Below, one piece after another: positions 60,396-64,000 of a stretch of DNA of 64,000 nt (its first letter is position 1; the number at the start of each line of letters is the position of its first letter). Source of the DNA: Lindgomyces ingoldianus (taxonomy: Eukaryota > Ascomycota > Dothideomycetes > Pleosporales > Lindgomycetaceae); contig NW_022985214.1 of assembly GCF_010093535.1 (NCBI RefSeq), positions 12,893 to 76,892 on the forward strand, given 5' to 3'. Position numbers and translations under genes: made by a program. The notes beneath the pieces are model-generated. The model ran no database searches, had not been told where the DNA came from, and saw only the letters and a program-made list of their open reading frames with translations.

Positions 60396-62748
60396 GACAT
60401 ATTATTTTAGGCTGCTACATTTCTAAAATCTATGTCTACACAAAATACCTAAGATGCACTATGTAAATGCTAGATTAACACTTATTAAAAACTTCTAGAC
60501 TATATTATATATAACTCTAGTATAAACTTTGCTTTAAAGAATTTTTAAGCTTATGTAAAGATTATAAAAGCTACATGCAGGCAGATGCCTATAAAAGCAC
60601 ACTAGGTAGTTAGAAAAGTTAAGTGCGCATATATACCTCTCTAATAAGTGTTTAACATCTTAAAGACTAAGCTAGGTAACTATATAGATAATAAGGCTAT
60701 TCTATAGATAGCAGTTAAAGCTCTAAACAACATAGCTAGCCTGTACAGTCTAGTACCTACGCTGCTAGTCTTTAGAGCATACTTAAAAATTACCCTAAAC
60801 TTTTTACTATTACTAGACATTATTACATAAGCAAGTGCTATATAAAAAATAATAAAGATACTTTAAAAAGACTATATAAAAGTAAACATTAATTATATAA
60901 TTAATACTTATAATAGCTTTATAACATATAAAGTTCTTAACTTCTTCTTTAGCTTAAAGATTATAGCATAAAAAGAGAAAAAAAGGCTAGACTAGCCTAT
61001 ATAAAATTAAGAGTATTAAAGAGAGAAACATTATTATTAAAAAAAAAATAGCCTACTAAAGCTCTAATATACATAAGTTAAACTATATTATAAAGAAAAA
61101 AAAATAACTTACTTATAATAAAGAACCTAAATAAACTAATCTTTATATAAAAAAATCTTCTAAAAAAGAGAAAAAGAAAACAGCTTTATAAAAATATTAT
61201 AAAGGTAAAACTAAAGCCTACTATAAACTAAGCTCTTTAGAATAGCAATGCTGCACTAGTGTAAAGAGAAGATATAGATACTAAAAGAAGTAAAAAGTAA
61301 AGAAAACTTACATAAAGTCTAGACTAGGTATTCTTAACTTAGAAAAAAAAAATTAATTCTTATTTATTAAGCTTTATATAAATAGTGTAATTACTATACC
61401 TAGAAAACTATTTAAAAAATTAGACTATATAAAAATAAACACTTTAATTACTAATAGCACTTTTAAAGTTGTAGTGTATAACTTAATAAAGTATAAAGGT
61501 TAGATTTTTAACCTCTACCTTATATAAAGAGTAAAAGGCAAAATAACCTAACTATATAAAAAATCTTGCCTAGTGTTTACTAGCTACTTAAATAAAAAGA
61601 AAAAAAAAATCTTTACTTAATTACTAACTATTTAAAAAATAAGCTAAAGACTACTTTTAGCTATAAAAGTAAGCTTAAAAGCTACATATAAAATGCATTT
61701 TAAACTATATAATATTATATAAGTATATATTTAATTAATAAATAAGGTTATGCGCACGCTGTATATAAAGCTACTAAAGAAAATGCGCTAAAACTTTCTA
61801 CTAAATATAATACTCTAGGTTATACAACTTTTATATAAACCTGCTAAATTAAGACTATATTAGTTTAAGACATACTATAACTACTATAAAAAAAAGCTAT
61901 GCATGCATATCTTTTTATATAACTTTTACTTTTTAATTACTAATAAAGAAGAGTATACTTTTAGTATTACTAGCTTATAAATAAATAACACTTTAAGCAT
62001 TATAATAAAGAATTTTACATAAAAAAAAACTATAAAAAGTAAAGTTTTATATAAAAAGTAAAACTATTTTAGTAAAAAAGTAGCCTATTAAGTTTAATAG
62101 TAAAAGAATTAAACTTACACATAACATAGTAGTTTTTACTTAAAAAAGATAAGTAAGCTACTTTTATATAATTAACTTAAAAAACAAAGATGCTGCATAA
62201 TAATATATTAAGTAATGTGTAAGAGAGGCATACATTACATTTATATGTTAACTAAAAATAGCATTTAACCTATCTATTACTACATAAACTACAGACTTTT
62301 TACATAATAACATTAACACACTTAACACATAAATCTAATAGTAGATAAATAATAGTAAGCATAGTCTTACCTTCCTACTATTATAGCTTAATTATGTAAA
62401 GCTGTTTATTTTTATAAATAAATTATTTACTAATAATAAAAACTTTAGCTTATAGCTAGAATTTTTAATTATTAGCAGAGCTTGCTCTGCTTATTATATT
62501 CGGGTTTGCAGAACGAAAAGTTGAGCAGAATGTCCTCTTTTAGACGCGCTAGTTAGTCAGAATTTCTTCGGATAAACCCCGGTAACGCTGTTTCTCTGTC
62601 ACCTTACGTGTTTCTTATATTCTTTTTTAAAAAAAAATGTATAGCTAATGTAAGTGCACCTTTATGCTAATTTGCATGCAGTTTGCTTTAGCATGCGTTG
62701 TGTAAAACATGTTTAAATTATGGTTAGTTGCGTCTGTTCAACCTCTCT
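60396..62748. other. AT-rich degraded tract, no gene recognised
   Basis: Long + strand stretches broken by TAA/TAG suggest former transposon coding sequence (for example LYNIIQVYI near 61710, KVMRTLYIKLLKKMRQNF near 61748-61800), but no diagnostic motif is seen. At 62470-62490 a GCAGAGCTTGCTCTGC palindrome precedes a normal-composition block (62500-62620), which marks a change of element. Confidence 0.35.
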
Positions 62749-62868
62749 AGCCACATCGGTGTGTCGGGGATTGGCATCAGCCACATTGGTGTGTCGAGGA
62801 TTGGCATCAGCCGCATCGGTGTGTCGGGGATTGGCATCAGCCGCATCGGTGTGTCGAGGATTGGCAGT
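62749..62868. repeat. Minisatellite, four 30-bp units, next to a Fot1-like end
   Basis: Four nearly identical units of the form GCCRCATYGGTGTGTCGRGG followed by ATTGGCATCA. The last runs directly into GCAGTTGCTCGCACACCTGA, the iteron-type end of a Fot1-like element. Open frames on both strands cross it only because 30 is a multiple of three. Confidence 0.88.
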
Positions 62869-63617
62869 TGCTCGCACACCTGAGTTGCTCACTTTTGCCA
62901 AGACCACACCACAACAAACTTTATTATGGCCCTGTCAGATATGCGCACCTACTGTCAAGACAGGAGGAACGCTGGACGAAAGCTGCTACATAGTACGAGC
63001 AATAAGCTCGAACAGTATGTTGCTGCAAATTGCTGCAAGTTGCAGCATTTTGCAACAAATTGCTGCAAGTTGCAGCATTTTGCAACAAATTGCAGCATGT
63101 TGCAAGCTGGTCGCGCATAGGGCTAGTGCGCGAGAGACTCGGACCGGAAAAAACAAAAGCCGAGGAACACAAGCAGAGCAGAAAAAGGATCAAATAATTA
63201 ATAGTTACAATTAATCATCATCCCATACATTATATCTAAACCCATCATTCATCTCAGGAACCCTAGAAACAGTGCTTCAATCTGACAGGCCTATAACAAC
63301 CCACTCTAGCACTATAGAGTACAGTACAGCCTAGAATATTATTTAGATACTACTTCTACTTCTTGCTTACACGTTTGCGCGTTATGCTAAGTCTAATTGC
63401 ACTGTCTGCAGCGCCTTTAGAATTGCTTATTTACTTTAGCTTACACCTGCTTCTTTGCCTTTTTCCTATTACTGCGCGCCCTAAACTTATTTTAAGCTGT
63501 TAAGCGCAGGCCTTTCTAAATGTAGCTAACTTATTAGCTGCCTAAAGCTTAGTAATTTCTTATTACGCTAACACTAGCTTATGTGCAATTACTGCTACCC
63601 TTTGTAAGGCTTTTTTT
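62864..63617 (+). mobile_element. Fot1-like element, third end type (C), partial, split by a solo LTR
   Basis: The end GTTGCTCGCACACCTGAGTT then GCTCACTTTTGCCAAGACC matches the B-type plan (repeated GTTGCTC motif, TTTTGCCAAGACC). After the LTR at 62933-63287 the sequence resumes CCTATAACAACCCACTCTAG and follows the Fot1-B interior to about 63617 with little RIP. It then ends in unrelated sequence; the other terminus is not in the window. Confidence 0.65.
62933..63287. mobile_element. Solo LTR (355 bp) inside the Fot1-like C element
   Basis: It begins TGTCAGATATGCGCACC and ends CAATCTGACA (TGTCAGAT/ATCTGACA inverted termini). The flanks GGCCC (62928-62932) and GGCCT (63288-63292) are a 5-bp duplication with one C/T difference. 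It contains a short tandem repeat, TTGCTGCAAGTTGCAGCATT, at about 63020-63105. It is GC-balanced, hence recent. Confidence 0.7.
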
Positions 63618-64000
63618 CTAGAGGCATTACCCCCCTAGAACCCTCTCTATACGTAGAGCTACTTGCAACACAACTAATATCTACTAGGGATTGTTGCCTG
63701 CTGCTGTAATCTACTGTAGTTTGCTGCAATTTGCTGTAGTTTGCTGTAGTTTACTGCAATTTGCTGTAGTTTGCTGTAGTTTACTGTAATTTGCTGCAAT
63801 TTGCTGTAGTTTGCTGTAGTTTGCTGCAATTTGCTGTAGTTTGCTGCAATTTGCTGTAGTTTGCTACAATTTGCTATAGTTTACCGCAATTTGCTGTAGT
63901 TTGCTGCAATTTACTACAATTTACCTTATGCATTTCCTAACACTGCTAGGTAATCTCTTACTAACACCTCTAGGCATTAGCCTATTATATTTAAATAGCA
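63618..64000. repeat. Minisatellite of 10/20-bp units (TTGCTGTAGT / TTGCTGCAAT)
   Basis: From about 63700 to 63925, alternating TTGCTGTAGT and TTGCTGCAAT decamers repeat over 20 times with transitions. Bounding sequence contains TAGAGGCATTACCCCCCTAG at 63629 and CACCTCTAGGCATTAGCC at 63965, a loosely inverted pair that may be the ends of the inserted unit. No gene. Confidence 0.75.

Noticed and set aside
62713..63214. Overlapping open frames on both strands through the 30-bp repeats
   Set aside because: They are open only because the unit length is a multiple of three; they cross an LTR boundary and have no domain.

Overview
The window looks like a scaffold piece from a filamentous ascomycete (Pezizomycotina) with a bipartite genome. 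GC-balanced islands carry intron-bearing genes (introns of about 46-60 bp with GTRNGT/YAG borders, a highly reducing polyketide synthase, a fungal rhodopsin-like membrane protein). Long AT-rich tracts between them are stacks of transposons. In the tracts almost every in-frame stop in recognisable transposon proteins is TAA or TAG where Gln or Trp is expected, with Asp to Asn, Cys to Tyr and His to Tyr changes. That is the signature of repeat-induced point mutation (RIP). No species call is made. A run of 10 N at 29419-29428 is a scaffolding gap.

Layout. 1-3205: a GC-rich tandem repeat and a coiled-coil protein gene (minus). 3206-19845: a transposon nest bounded by the inverted ends and TA target duplication of a pogo-like element. 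Stacked inside it are an LTR family (X), two Fot1-like elements and a 7.5-kb Ty3/Gypsy element (Gypsy-1). 19854-24029: a divergent pair, a P-loop GTPase with a C-terminal membrane anchor (minus) and an Hsp70-like ATPase (plus, one frameshift). Removing the nest puts the coiled-coil gene about 180 bp behind the GTPase on the same strand. 24174-37935: a second AT-rich tract. It holds a palindrome-rich inverted repeat (Z), a complete 6.4-kb Gypsy element (Gypsy-2) with a 508-bp TRIM-like element inside its reverse transcriptase, a 183-bp satellite, and a young GC-rich solo LTR.

37936-50414 is the metabolic island. It holds an HR-PKS (KS-AT-DH-MT-ER-KR-ACP, about 2548 codons), a seven-helix rhodopsin-like protein and a membrane-anchored alpha/beta hydrolase. 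The PKS keeps its visible catalytic residues but has an in-frame TAG in the DH domain and a 202-bp LTR-like insertion, with a 5-bp duplication, in the ER domain. It is therefore read as a recently broken gene. The rhodopsin-like gene also ends at a TAG that looks like a mutated CAG.

50415-64000 is a third AT-rich tract. It holds a full-length Fot1-like element, a fold-back derivative of its sister family, solo LTRs, and minisatellites. Families X, Y, Z, S, O and Fot1-A/B/C are labels used only here. Intron positions and missing-codon arguments are readings by eye; no alignment or database search was run.
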